A DNA stretch of 64,000 bases from Mycolicibacterium lacusdiani (GCF_021916785.1 NZ_JAKCFC010000003.1:744001-808000); one strand, 5' to 3'; numbered from the stretch's first letter, positions 34,031 through 42,752 are shown. The notes: a model not told the origin generated them from the letters alone. Translations and numbers: made by a program.

Positions 34031-34104
34031 GCCGATGTAGTTCAATGGCAGAACATCAGCTTCCCAAGCTGAATACGCGGGTTCGATTCCCGTCATCGGC
34101 TCCA
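34031..34104 (+). tRNA. tRNA-Gly (anticodon CCC)
   Basis: The 74-nt sequence folds as a complete cloverleaf. The acceptor GCCGATG pairs with CATCGGC, the D arm has TAGTTCAATGGCAGAA, the anticodon stem TCAGC pairs with GCTGA around the loop TTCCCAA, and the T arm has GGGTTCGATTCCC. The terminal CCA is encoded. The anticodon CCC reads GGG. Confidence 0.97.
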
Positions 34105-34553
34105 CATCTACCAGGGGTTTTCAGCCGGTGGCGCTATGCCATGGGCGGCGCGTTCCGGTACCGACCTGAAGCCCAATTTCGCGTGTGCTCGCGCAGGACG
34201 TGCGTGGGTTCGTTGAAGCGACGGCGGCCATTTCGACACCGAGTGCCGTCCTCGACTGGCCTTACTTCGGCCGCTTCGGACCAGGATCGTCGATGCGGCG
34301 ATCGAACTGGCCGACGACCTCGCCGCGGCGCAGTACCAGTTCAACCGCTCGTCGATCCGCTGAGTGATGGCGTAGGTGCGCTGCTGCGTTGTCCGTCCGA
34401 CGGAGTCGTTTCCGTCGCCGCACGATTGACGGGGTCCTTCGGCCCTTGAGGAAGGTACCGAGTGGCCGTTTCAAATCCTCGGGGAAGGCTCCCACGATGG
34501 AGGTTCGATCGTCACCGTGAAGCGATGCGACGAAACCCACGGAGGAGGCCGAC
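34105..34553 (+). other. 449-bp gap with possible gene remnant
   Basis: No intact gene is seen. At about 34283-34363 a frame reads IVDAAIELADDLAAAQYQF and stops, which resembles the helical C-terminus of small mycobacterial hypothetical proteins. No start or ribosome site connects to it, so it may be a decayed gene. The last 20 bp hold the GGAGGAGG site of the next gene. Confidence 0.3.
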
Positions 34554-36452
34554 ATGGAGCACGACACCGATCGGGCCACGGGAGTCACGCTGGGGGCACG
34601 CGAGACACGAGCCACCGTGCACGACGGACGTGCCCATGACCTCCTCTGGGTCGCCGAACGGGTGCCGTCGGTCGCACGCTTGTTCCTGGACCGCATTGCC
34701 GCGACACCGAGCACAGAGGCGTTTCGGTTCCCCAGCGCCCGCGGCTGGGAAAGCGTCACGTGGCAGCAGGTCGGCGACCGCGTCGTTCGCTTGGCGGCAG
34801 GGTTGGTCGCGCTGGGCATCGAGCCCGAGGAGCGTGTCGCGCTGGCCTCTTCGACGCGCTATGAGTGGGTTCTGATCGACTTCTCGGTGCTGTGCGCCGG
34901 GGCTGCCACCACCACCGTGTACCCGACGACGAATGCCAGAGACATCGCGTTCATCATCGCGAACTCGGGCAGCCGTATCGTCGTGGCCGAAGATCAGGGA
35001 CAGGTGGACAAGGTGCTTGCGCACCGTGCCGACCTACCCGAGGTGGAACACGTCGTGATCATCGACGGAGTGGGTGACGGCGACTTCGTGATCACTCTGG
35101 GCCAACTCGAGATCCTCGGCGAGCAGCTTCTCCGCGAGTCTCCCGACGTCATCGAGAGGCGCGTCGCGGCGATTCGCCCGGACAGCCTGGCCAGCATCAT
35201 CTATACCTCCGGTACCACTGGCCGGCCGAAGGGTGTGCGGCTCCCGCACCGGGCCTGGACCTACACGGCCGCAGCCATCGACGCGGTGCACATTCTCGAC
35301 AGCGACGACCTGAACTATCTGTGGCTGCCGTTGGCCCATGCCTTCGGCAAGGTGATGCTCGCCTTGCCGCTGTTCGTCGGCTATACGACGGTGATAGACG
35401 GTCGGGTCGACCGCATCGTCGAGAACTTGGCGGCCGTCCATCCGACGTTCATGGCAGCCGCGCCCCGCATCTTCGAGAAGGCGCACGCCCGAGTCCACGC
35501 CGCGATGGCCGAGGAAGGTGCCCTCAAGAGGCGGGTCTTCGGCTGGGCGATCGGCGTAGGGATCACGGCGTCGAAAAAGAGGGAAGCCGGCCAACGTCCC
35601 TCACGATCGCTGTCGCTTCAGCTGGGGATTGCCGACCTGCTGGTGCTCTCGAAGATCAGAAAGCGCTTCGGCGGTCGAATGCGGTTCTTCGTCTCGGCTG
35701 CTGCGCCACTCAACCACGAGATCGCGCGATGGTTCGACGCCATCGGCATTCCGATGCTCGAGGGCTACGGCCTCACCGAGACAGCGGCGGCGTCATTCAT
35801 CAACCGTCCCAATGCGTATCGATTCGGAACGGTCGGTCTGCCCTTCCTCGGCACCGAGGTCGAGATAGCTGAAGACGGCGAGATCCTCGTGAGGAGCCCG
35901 GGTGTCATGACCGGTTATCACGACCTCCCCGAAGCCACCGCCGAGGCGCTCGATCGGGATGGCTGGCTCCACACGGGTGACATCGGATCGATCGACGACG
36001 ACGGGTTCCTGCGCATCACCGACCGCAAGAAGGACTTGTTCAAGACGTCGCAAGGAAAATACGTGGCACCGTCGGCGATCTCGGCAGCCTTCAAGGCGAT
36101 CTGCCCGTATGCCAGTGAGATGATCGTGGTCGGCGCGGGCCGTCCCTACTGCGTCGCACTGGTCGGTCTGGATGCCGATGCCGTCATGGGATGGGCAGGC
36201 GACAATGGGCTGGCAGGCAAGTCATTCGCCGAGATCGCCCGGCACGTCTCGACGCGGAAGTTGATCGGCAGCTATGTCGACATGCTCAACGAGCAATTGA
36301 ACCGCTGGGAGCGAATCAGGAAGTTCGCCGTCCTGGACCGCGAATTGTCGATTGCATCAGGCGATTTCACACCGAGCCTGAAGGCCAAGCGCAACGTGAT
36401 ACTCAAGAACTCCGCCGATGCCGTCGAGCGTCTCTACACGGATGCGCGATGA
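34554..36452 (+). CDS. long-chain fatty-acid--CoA/AMP ligase (FadD)
   Basis: A 632-residue ANL-superfamily enzyme that activates a fatty acid with ATP to acyl-AMP and then acyl-CoA. The P-loop-like IYTSGTTGRPKGV is near residue 220, EGYGLTETAAASF near residue 402, and LHTGDIGSIDDDGFLRITDRKKD near residue 473 (parts TGDIG and ITDRKKD). The late Lys region is FTPSLKAKRN. The size fits FACL enzymes of the FadD15 type. ATG 34554 has an excellent GGAGGAGG site. The stop overlaps the WS/DGAT start as ATGA, so the acyl-CoA made here may be used for lipid ester synthesis by its neighbour. The FadD number is not assigned. Confidence 0.9.
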   Translation: MEHDTDRATGVTLGARETRATVHDGRAHDLLWVAERVPSVARLFLDRIAATPSTEAFRFPSARGWESVTWQQVGDRVVRLAAGLVALGIEPEERVALASSTRYEWVLIDFSVLCAGAATTTVYPTTNARDIAFIIANSGSRIVVAEDQGQVDKVLAHRADLPEVEHVVIIDGVGDGDFVITLGQLEILGEQLLRESPDVIERRVAAIRPDSLASIIYTSGTTGRPKGVRLPHRAWTYTAAAIDAVHILDSDDLNYLWLPLAHAFGKVMLALPLFVGYTTVIDGRVDRIVENLAAVHPTFMAAAPRIFEKAHARVHAAMAEEGALKRRVFGWAIGVGITASKKREAGQRPSRSLSLQLGIADLLVLSKIRKRFGGRMRFFVSAAAPLNHEIARWFDAIGIPMLEGYGLTETAAASFINRPNAYRFGTVGLPFLGTEVEIAEDGEILVRSPGVMTGYHDLPEATAEALDRDGWLHTGDIGSIDDDGFLRITDRKKDLFKTSQGKYVAPSAISAAFKAICPYASEMIVVGAGRPYCVALVGLDADAVMGWAGDNGLAGKSFAEIARHVSTRKLIGSYVDMLNEQLNRWERIRKFAVLDRELSIASGDFTPSLKAKRNVILKNSADAVERLYTDAR

Positions 36453-37819
36453 CCAAGTTCCTCAGCAACAGCGACGCCTTCACTTGGGGCATGGAAAGCG
36501 ATCCCCGGTTGCGCTCCACGGTGGTCACGGTGATACTTCTCGATCGCTCGCCGGACTGGGAACAGGTGCGCGAACGGTTCGACATCATCTCGCGCGCCGT
36601 GCCGATGGTTCGACAGAAGGTCGTTGGTTCTCCGCCGCCGGCACCGCCGAGGTGGGAGGACGCCGCCGATTTCGATCTCGACTTTCACATCCGCAGAATG
36701 AGCGCACCGCCGCCCGGCACGCCCGACACGGTGCTCGAGTTTGCGCGACTCGCAGCGATGGAGGACTTCGACCGGGCCCGCCCGCTCTGGACGGCGACGT
36801 TGATCGATGGTCTCCATGACGATTGCGCCGCAGTAGTGCTCAAGTTCCACCATGCGCTGACCGATGGTATCGGCGGTATCCGGATAGGGATGATTCTGTT
36901 CGGACTGGCGGATCTACCCGATCGCCACGAGTCTGAGCCCGCGCGCGGGAGCCCGTTGCCCCGATGGCTGCGCGGTTACAGTGACACCGCCCGATATGAC
37001 GCCAGTGTGGTGAGCGGCGCGGTGACGGGCGCCCTGAAGTTCGTACCCAAGTTGTTCGCTGACGGGGTTCTGCGGCCGGTCGATACCGTGTCATCGGCCG
37101 CCAAGACGGCCGCATCGGTCTACCGCACCGTGCGTCCGGTGACTCGCACCGGTTCGACGCTGATGGCCGAGCGCAGCCTGATCCGTCGGTTAGGCGTTCT
37201 CGAAATTCCACTCGAGCAGCTTCGCGCCGCGGCGCACCATGGCGGCGGCGCGTTGAACGACGCGTTCGTCGCGGTGGTGGCCGGAGGCCTTCGGCGTTAC
37301 CACGAACACCACGGCGTATCGGTGGGCAATTTGCACATGACCATGCCGATCAGCTTGCGCAAGGAAGACAACGAGCTGGGCGGGAACCGAATCACGTTGA
37401 TGCGCTTCGATATCCCGGTCGGTACCGTTGATCCGGCGGAGCGGATCAGACAGATTCACGAGAGAACCGACATCGTACGCGGTGAGAGATCCCTGCCGTA
37501 CACCCAGCTGATCGCCGGGGCGTTGAACTTGGTGCCGCGGTGGTACATCGGTTCGATCCTGCGCAACGTCGACTTCCTCTGCAGCGACGTCCCCGGCCTT
37601 CCGGTCCCGGTATCCCTCGGCGGTGCCCGTGTGACGGCTCAATACGCTTTCGGGCCGACGATCGGTGCGGCGGTCAACGTCACACTGCTCACCTATGTGG
37701 ACGTGTGCACGTTGGGAATAGACGGGGATACGGGCGCAATCCCCGACTTCGAGGTCTTCCTCGACTGCCTCGCCGCTGCTGTCGCCGAGGTTCTGGACTC
37801 CGGTGCGGCGCAGGTGTGA
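36449..37819 (+). CDS. wax ester synthase / diacylglycerol acyltransferase (WS/DGAT)
   Basis: A 456-residue acyltransferase that joins acyl-CoA to a fatty alcohol or diacylglycerol, making storage or envelope lipids. The catalytic HHxxxDG motif is FHHALTDGIGG near residue 133. NDAFVAVVAGGLRRY and NRITLMRFDIPVG are typical of the family, as is DVPGLPVPVSLGGARV near the end (DUF1298 half). It is translationally coupled to the FadD gene, which points to a two-step pathway. Acceptor specificity cannot be judged from sequence. Confidence 0.92.
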   Translation: MTKFLSNSDAFTWGMESDPRLRSTVVTVILLDRSPDWEQVRERFDIISRAVPMVRQKVVGSPPPAPPRWEDAADFDLDFHIRRMSAPPPGTPDTVLEFARLAAMEDFDRARPLWTATLIDGLHDDCAAVVLKFHHALTDGIGGIRIGMILFGLADLPDRHESEPARGSPLPRWLRGYSDTARYDASVVSGAVTGALKFVPKLFADGVLRPVDTVSSAAKTAASVYRTVRPVTRTGSTLMAERSLIRRLGVLEIPLEQLRAAAHHGGGALNDAFVAVVAGGLRRYHEHHGVSVGNLHMTMPISLRKEDNELGGNRITLMRFDIPVGTVDPAERIRQIHERTDIVRGERSLPYTQLIAGALNLVPRWYIGSILRNVDFLCSDVPGLPVPVSLGGARVTAQYAFGPTIGAAVNVTLLTYVDVCTLGIDGDTGAIPDFEVFLDCLAAAVAEVLDSGAAQV

Positions 37820-37874
37820 CCGCGAATCACGCCGAGGACCGATCTTTCCCGTCACCGACTTCACGGAACCCAGA

Positions 37875-39056
37875 TCAGCCCGCCACCCACCCACACGCGT
37901 ACGCCTTCGGGCGCGGCCCTGCCGTCGCGCCGGTGATACACCGCTCGTACAGCTCGAGATACGCCGCGGCCATGACATCCGGAGCGAACCGTCGTTCCGC
38001 GGTTGCGCGGCACTGGGCGGGATCGAGATCGTCGACGCAGCTGACCAACTCCGTCAACGCGGCTTCGTCTCCATACTCGGCGAGGAATCCGGTGCCGCGT
38101 TCGACGAGTTCTGGTAGGCAGCCACGGCGGTAGCCGACCACCGGTGTGCCGAGCGCCAGTGACTCGGTGACTGCCGTACCGCCCGGCTCGTCCCAGCAGA
38201 CCGGAAACAGCGTCGCGCGGGCGGTCGCGACGAGGTGGTCGCGCTCCACACCCTCCACGTTCCCGATCCACCGCACCCGGTCACCGTCGACGAATGGAGC
38301 GACCTCCTCGCGCCAGTACCGGACGTCGGCGTAGCGATCCGCGTTGCGTTCGGCGGCGAGTTCCTCCGGCCCGGCGAAGGGGCCGATCGGCCCGGCGAGC
38401 ACCAGCTCCCAGCCACACCGCTGCGCCAGGCGCGCGGCGACGTGCTGACCCTTCCTCCGGTTGATCCGAGCGACGAGGACCAAATGGTTGCCCTTGGCCG
38501 GGGTCGCCCGACGGGTGGCGTCCTGTGCCAGCGGCGTGGCCAGATGGACGTGTCCGACACTGTGCCGACGAAGCGCCTCCGGCGCGAACCGCAGCTGCGA
38601 GGCGGAGACACCGTTCACGTAGAAGTGCGCGTGGGGGCCGAAACCGCCATACAAGGCACGGTGCTTGGTCAGGTCCCAGTGCAGGGTGTGCAGCACCCGC
38701 GGTCGATCGGCACCCATGGCGGTGAGCACGCTCGGACCCATCACCTCCATGTGGTCGTGGACCAGGTCTATGTCCGAACGGCTTCGCAATTCGGCGACGA
38801 CGCGCTGCAGGTGCGCGGCTGCGACGCCGACGACGTCGTTGTACGGCTCGGCGATGTGGGCGAACTGCGGCTCGTCGAACGCGGTGATCCGTTCGTCGAC
38901 GTCGAGGGTGCTCTGACCGACGGTCGCGAGGACGACCCGCACTCCACGTCGGCGCAGCTGCGGGATCAGCGTTGCGAGGACGTTCTCGATGCCGCCGTAG
39001 CCGACCGGTGGAACCGTCAGCCACGGTCCGGCATTGATCAGCACCGTCGGAGTCAT
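37875..39056 (-). CDS. GT4-type glycosyltransferase
   Basis: A 393-residue GT-B glycosyltransferase. The N-terminal Rossmann half has PPVGYGGIENVLATLIPQL, the sugar-acceptor loop of GT4 enzymes, and LVHDHMEVMGP. The C-terminal half has LVARINRRKGQHVAARLA and the nucleotide-sugar motif PVCWDEPGGTAVTESLALGTPVVGYRRG, in which the E-x7-E pair is intact. The start ATG overlaps the stop of the GpgS-like gene by 4 nt, so they are co-translated. It probably adds a sugar to a compatible solute, glycolipid or polysaccharide; donor and acceptor are unknown. Confidence 0.87.
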   Translation of the reverse strand: MTPTVLINAGPWLTVPPVGYGGIENVLATLIPQLRRRGVRVVLATVGQSTLDVDERITAFDEPQFAHIAEPYNDVVGVAAAHLQRVVAELRSRSDIDLVHDHMEVMGPSVLTAMGADRPRVLHTLHWDLTKHRALYGGFGPHAHFYVNGVSASQLRFAPEALRRHSVGHVHLATPLAQDATRRATPAKGNHLVLVARINRRKGQHVAARLAQRCGWELVLAGPIGPFAGPEELAAERNADRYADVRYWREEVAPFVDGDRVRWIGNVEGVERDHLVATARATLFPVCWDEPGGTAVTESLALGTPVVGYRRGCLPELVERGTGFLAEYGDEAALTELVSCVDDLDPAQCRATAERRFAPDVMAAAYLELYERCITGATAGPRPKAYACGWVAG

Positions 39057-40075
39057 GGCTGAGCCACCAACGGCACGGTGGCCAGGACGTCGCGGACGTC
39101 GGCAAGGGGTGGCCTCTCCTGCACGGCGACGTCGGAGACCACCAGTTGGTGGCGCACGGGTGTCGTCGTGTCGTGGCGAAACTGCGTGAGCCACGTCGAC
39201 ACCGGCCGTTCGTCGACACCGCGGCGCTCGCGCTCGAGACGCGTGTTGGCGGTGTGCAGAATCTGAGCGGCCATGCGCCCCAAGGCTTCAATGTCCTGGT
39301 GGCTATGGGTCCGGGTACCCAGATCGACCTGTGCAAGCGCGTCCAGCCCGACGAGATCGAGCAGATCGACCAGCATGCCGAACTCGACGCCGTAGCCGGT
39401 GACGAACGGAATCCGTTCCAACACGTGTCGATACCCCCCGTACTCGCCTGCCAGCGGCTGCACGAAGCCGGCCAACCGGGGCCAGAACATGTTGAGCAGC
39501 GGTCGCGCGACCAGCTCGCTCACCCGACCGCCTCCGCCGGGAACGGAGACCTGATCGGTCACGAGCGGGCGGAGGTAGTGCGCCTTCACGAACATCACGC
39601 CCGGTTCGCAGAGCAGCGGGCCGAGCAGTCCAACGACGAAGTCCGTGGTGAAGTCGCGTAGGTCCGAATCGACGAAGAGCACGATGTCACCGGTGCTCGC
39701 TGCCAGGCCCTTCCACAACGCGTCGCCCTTGCCGTCCATCCGGGGGTGTTGGGGCAGTATCTCGTCCTGGTGATACACCGTGGCCCCGGCTGACGCCGCT
39801 ACTGCGGCCGTCGCGTCAGACGATCTGGAGTCGATGACGATGAGTTCGTCGACCAGGCAGACCTCCTCGACGAGACGACGCCGGATCTGCGTGACGATGC
39901 CCCCGACGGTCTGGTCCTCGTCACGAGCCGGCAGCACGACGCTGATCCGCCGCGCACCCTTGGCATGCACGACCCGCTGCAGCGTCCACGACGACCCGCG
40001 ACTGGAGCGCCGTGACAGCCAGTCCCACGTCTCGGGGTCAACCCCGGCCGGAGCGTGTCCATCCATATCGCGCAT
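39053..40075 (-). CDS. glucosyl-3-phosphoglycerate synthase-like glycosyltransferase (GpgS paralogue)
   Basis: A 340-residue GT81/GT2-type enzyme. KGARRISVVLPARDEDQTVGG is near residue 33, IDSRSSDAT near residue 70, GKGDALWKGL near residue 103, and the metal-binding DSDLRDF near residue 120. EYGGYRHVLERIPFVTGYGVE and THSHQDIEALGRMA match GpgS, which makes glucosyl-3-phosphoglycerate for methylglucose lipopolysaccharide. As it is clustered with a GT4 enzyme and two oxidoreductases, it is probably a paralogue with another acceptor. ATG 40075 or ATG 40066 could be the start. It is divergent from the Gfo/Idh gene. Confidence 0.82.
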   Translation of the reverse strand: MRDMDGHAPAGVDPETWDWLSRRSSRGSSWTLQRVVHAKGARRISVVLPARDEDQTVGGIVTQIRRRLVEEVCLVDELIVIDSRSSDATAAVAASAGATVYHQDEILPQHPRMDGKGDALWKGLAASTGDIVLFVDSDLRDFTTDFVVGLLGPLLCEPGVMFVKAHYLRPLVTDQVSVPGGGGRVSELVARPLLNMFWPRLAGFVQPLAGEYGGYRHVLERIPFVTGYGVEFGMLVDLLDLVGLDALAQVDLGTRTHSHQDIEALGRMAAQILHTANTRLERERRGVDERPVSTWLTQFRHDTTTPVRHQLVVSDVAVQERPPLADVRDVLATVPLVAQP

Positions 40076-40108
40076 GTCACTCGGATAGCCATTGACGCCA
40101 GCGTCGAA

Positions 40109-40136
40109 TCCACCCTTAGGGGTGGAGTGTCGACAC
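40109..40136. promoter_or_regulatory. two adjacent palindromes in the divergent sugar-cluster promoter
   Basis: TCCACCC-TTAG-GGGTGGA (40109-40126) is a perfect inverted repeat, directly followed by the perfect palindrome GTGTCGACAC (40127-40136). Both lie in the 107-bp gap between the divergent operons. The first shares ACCCTTAGGGG with the ini box at 10846-10856. Confidence 0.55.
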
Positions 40137-40182
40137 CCGGTCTGGGTATCCGGTGCACATCGCCGAACCGGGAGAGTGAACA

Positions 40183-41157
40183 TTGGATCGATGCACAGTC
40201 GGGTTCGTGGGAGCCGGTGGGGTTGCCGCCCGCCACGCGCGTCAACTCGCCCAACTCCAGAACGTACGGATCGTCGCCGTGACGGACCCCGTTGCGGCGA
40301 CCGCGCAGTCGTTTGCCGAGATGACGGGCGCCGCCGCGGTGTCGGATCTGGACGCACTCCTGGACACATCTCCGGATGCGGTGTACGTCTGCGTTCCCCC
40401 GCATGTCCATGGCCCCATCGAGGAGCAGGTGCTGGGCGCAGGCACCGCCATGTTCGTCGAGAAGCCGCTGGCGGCCGACCTGCCGACCGCCGAGCGAATA
40501 GCCGCCGCGGCGCGCACGGCTGGTGTCGTGACGTCGGTCGGTCACCACTGGCGCTACTCACCAGCCGTCGAGCACGCTCGAGAGCTGCTCGATGGGCGAC
40601 CCGTTCGCCTGGTGGTGGGGTCGTGGCTCGACCGCGTGCCCCCAGTGCCATGGTGGAGTAGGCGGGAGCTGTCGGGAGGCCAGATCGTCGAACAGGCGGT
40701 GCACGTACTCGACCTGCTTCGGATGCTGTGCGGCGAGGTCGTCGAAGTGGACGCCTACGCCAACCCCACGCCACCGGGCACTTCTGGCGCCGACGTCGAC
40801 GGAGCAACCGTCGCAATCCTGAAGCTTCGATCCGGGGCGGTGGGAACCGTCTCTGCCGCATGCTGCTTGGAGTGGAAGCACAGGGCGGGACTCGAACTCC
40901 ACGCCGACGGGCTGTCGGTCGCGATTCACGAAGACCGCGTCATCGCGACGACGGCGCAGGGACCCGTCGAGCACGGTCTGCAGCCCGACGACGCCAAGCT
41001 GGCCGCCGATCGCGCGTTCATCGACGCCGTGGTCGGCAACGAGACGGCTCGCGATGGGGTTCTGGTGGACTACGACGAAGCGCTGCGGACTCACCGACTC
41101 GCCTGCGCCATAGCGGAATCCGCTGCCCACGACCGCCCGGTGCGGCTCGATGACTGA
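40183..41157 (+). CDS. Gfo/Idh/MocA family oxidoreductase
   Basis: A 324-residue NAD(P)-dependent sugar or inositol dehydrogenase-like protein. The N-terminal Rossmann motif VGFVGAGGVAARHARQL is at residue 6, FVEKPLAADLPTAE (the EKP motif) near residue 92, and GGQIVEQAVHVLDLLRML near residue 167 holds the catalytic His. TTG 40183 is the start, with GGAGAG 6 nt before. The end overlaps the next gene by 8 nt. It is divergent from the two glycosyltransferases and probably acts in the same pathway. Confidence 0.87.
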   Translation: MDRCTVGFVGAGGVAARHARQLAQLQNVRIVAVTDPVAATAQSFAEMTGAAAVSDLDALLDTSPDAVYVCVPPHVHGPIEEQVLGAGTAMFVEKPLAADLPTAERIAAAARTAGVVTSVGHHWRYSPAVEHARELLDGRPVRLVVGSWLDRVPPVPWWSRRELSGGQIVEQAVHVLDLLRMLCGEVVEVDAYANPTPPGTSGADVDGATVAILKLRSGAVGTVSAACCLEWKHRAGLELHADGLSVAIHEDRVIATTAQGPVEHGLQPDDAKLAADRAFIDAVVGNETARDGVLVDYDEALRTHRLACAIAESAAHDRPVRLDD

Positions 41158-42244
41158 CCGAGCCTTCACCGTCGTCGTCGAGCGTCGCGGCGTCGTCACG
41201 CTGCGAGACGAATCATCGCCACCGCCCGTTCGCGACGGCCAATTCGACGTCGAGACCGTGTTCAGTGGCCTGTCGACCGGCACGGACCTCAGCTGGGTGA
41301 AGGGCACGAACCCCGCCCTCCATCGCAGGTGGGATCCCGAGCTCGGCTTGTTCATGCCGGGCGCCCCAGACGTGGGCTATCCGATCGAGAAGTTCGGTTA
41401 CATGCAGGTCGGTCGCGTGACGAATAGTGCGATACCTGCTGTGCAGCAGGGTGATCTCGTCGCCATGACCTACGGGCACCGCAGCGCGTACCGCGCAGAT
41501 GCGCTGGCCGACCGGTTCGTCAAACTGCCCGGTTCGCTCAATCCGGTGCTCGGCATCTTCGCCGCACACATGGGACCGATCTGCGCCAACGGACTGCTCC
41601 ACGCTGCTGCCGACGTCCACGGCACCGATGTTCGCAGTCTCTCCGACGGCGTGCGCGGTCGCCGGATCGCCATCACCGGGGGCGGGGTCGTGGGTCTGCT
41701 GACAGGGCTGTTCGCCCGATTGCACGGCGCCGCATCAGTAGTGGTGGTGGAGCCCACCCCGGCACGCCGCCGAGTCGCGACCGAACTCGGCCTGGAGGTG
41801 GTCGCCCCCGACGACGTCGACCCGGCCGTCGTGCTGAAGAGCCGGTGGCGTCACGGGACCGGGGACCGTGGAGCCGACGTTGTGTTCCAATGTCGCGGTC
41901 AGGCAAGCGCATTGGCTCTGGCGCTTCGCATGCTGCGCCCCCAGGGGACGGTCATCGACCTGGCGTTCTATCCGGGAGGATCCGAGGACGTCCGACTGGG
42001 AGAAGAGTTCCACCACAACGGACTGAGTCTGCGCTGCGCACAGATCGGACGGGCGCCGCGCGGAACCAGCCATCTGTGGGACCGCGAACGCCTCAGCGCC
42101 GAGACGTTGGCGCTGCTAACCGCCTACGGTGACGACATCACCAGGCACGTCATCACCGACTACGCGCCCCTGTCCGACGCGCCGCAGTGCCTGGTTCGAC
42201 TCGCCAGTAGCCGGCACGACGGGCTCCAACTCGTGTTCACCTGA
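41150..42244 (+). CDS. medium-chain dehydrogenase/reductase (BchC-like, zinc-site residues unclear)
   Basis: A 364-residue MDR protein. The N-terminus has FSGLSTGTDLSWVKG, matching the SGxSxGTE motif of BchC-like members rather than the Cys-based catalytic zinc site of alcohol dehydrogenases. The nucleotide fold ITGGGVVGLLTGLFARLHG is near residue 180, with VVVVEPTPARR after it. GADVVFQCRGQASALALALRML and the ending fit the family. It overlaps the Gfo/Idh gene, so both are co-translated and likely oxidise or reduce the same sugar or cyclitol intermediate. Confidence 0.85.
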   Translation: MTDRAFTVVVERRGVVTLRDESSPPPVRDGQFDVETVFSGLSTGTDLSWVKGTNPALHRRWDPELGLFMPGAPDVGYPIEKFGYMQVGRVTNSAIPAVQQGDLVAMTYGHRSAYRADALADRFVKLPGSLNPVLGIFAAHMGPICANGLLHAAADVHGTDVRSLSDGVRGRRIAITGGGVVGLLTGLFARLHGAASVVVVEPTPARRRVATELGLEVVAPDDVDPAVVLKSRWRHGTGDRGADVVFQCRGQASALALALRMLRPQGTVIDLAFYPGGSEDVRLGEEFHHNGLSLRCAQIGRAPRGTSHLWDRERLSAETLALLTAYGDDITRHVITDYAPLSDAPQCLVRLASSRHDGLQLVFT

Positions 42245-42276
42245 GCGAACTTCGGTGGCGGTGTCAGGCACCCGAC

Positions 42277-42282
42277 TAGCAT
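42277..42282 (+). promoter_or_regulatory. -10 box (TAGCAT) of a leaderless transcript
   Basis: TAGCAT ends 8 nt before ATG 42291, and no Shine-Dalgarno is present. Confidence 0.45.
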
Positions 42283-42290
42283 CAGCAAAC

Positions 42291-42752
42291 ATGTCGAACT
42301 ACGGCCCACCTGGCTCCAACTATGGCCCTCCGGGCGATGGCGGCGGCTACGGCGGCCAGCGGCCACCTCGCAATCCGCCACCCGAGGAGCCCACGCCCTG
42401 GTACCGGACTCCTGCCACGATGTTCGCGGCCGGCGCGCTGACCATGCTGCTGCTGGCGCTGATCGTCTGGTCCGTCTTCGGCAGCGACGCCGACGACGCG
42501 GACACCACGTCCAACACCTCACTGACCCCCATCACCCAGTCGGCGACCACGGCCCCGCGGAGTTCGGCACCGACCACCGAGACCACGACGGTCACCGAGA
42601 CCAGCACCGTGTCGGCAACGCCGACGACCACCACCGAGACCACCACGTCGCAAGAGCCGTCGACCACGACGAGCACCGTCACCAGCACGGTGACGAGCAC
42701 GTCCGTCAGCACCACGACCGTGACGGCGCCCCCGCCCCCGCCCGGCGGATGA
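42291..42752 (+). CDS. small membrane protein, PWYRTP anchor plus Thr-rich tail
   Basis: A 153-residue protein with the same plan as the 4.7-kb gene. The N-terminus is Gly/Tyr/Pro-rich, with SNYGPPG occurring twice. PTPWYRTPATMF then leads into one membrane segment at residues 43-64, followed by an acidic stretch DADDAD and a Ser/Thr/Val tail with TSTVTSTVTS repeats and a Pro/Gly end. ATG 42291 agrees with the leaderless -10 box. Function unknown. Confidence 0.7.
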   Translation: MSNYGPPGSNYGPPGDGGGYGGQRPPRNPPPEEPTPWYRTPATMFAAGALTMLLLALIVWSVFGSDADDADTTSNTSLTPITQSATTAPRSSAPTTETTTVTETSTVSATPTTTTETTTSQEPSTTTSTVTSTVTSTSVSTTTVTAPPPPPGG

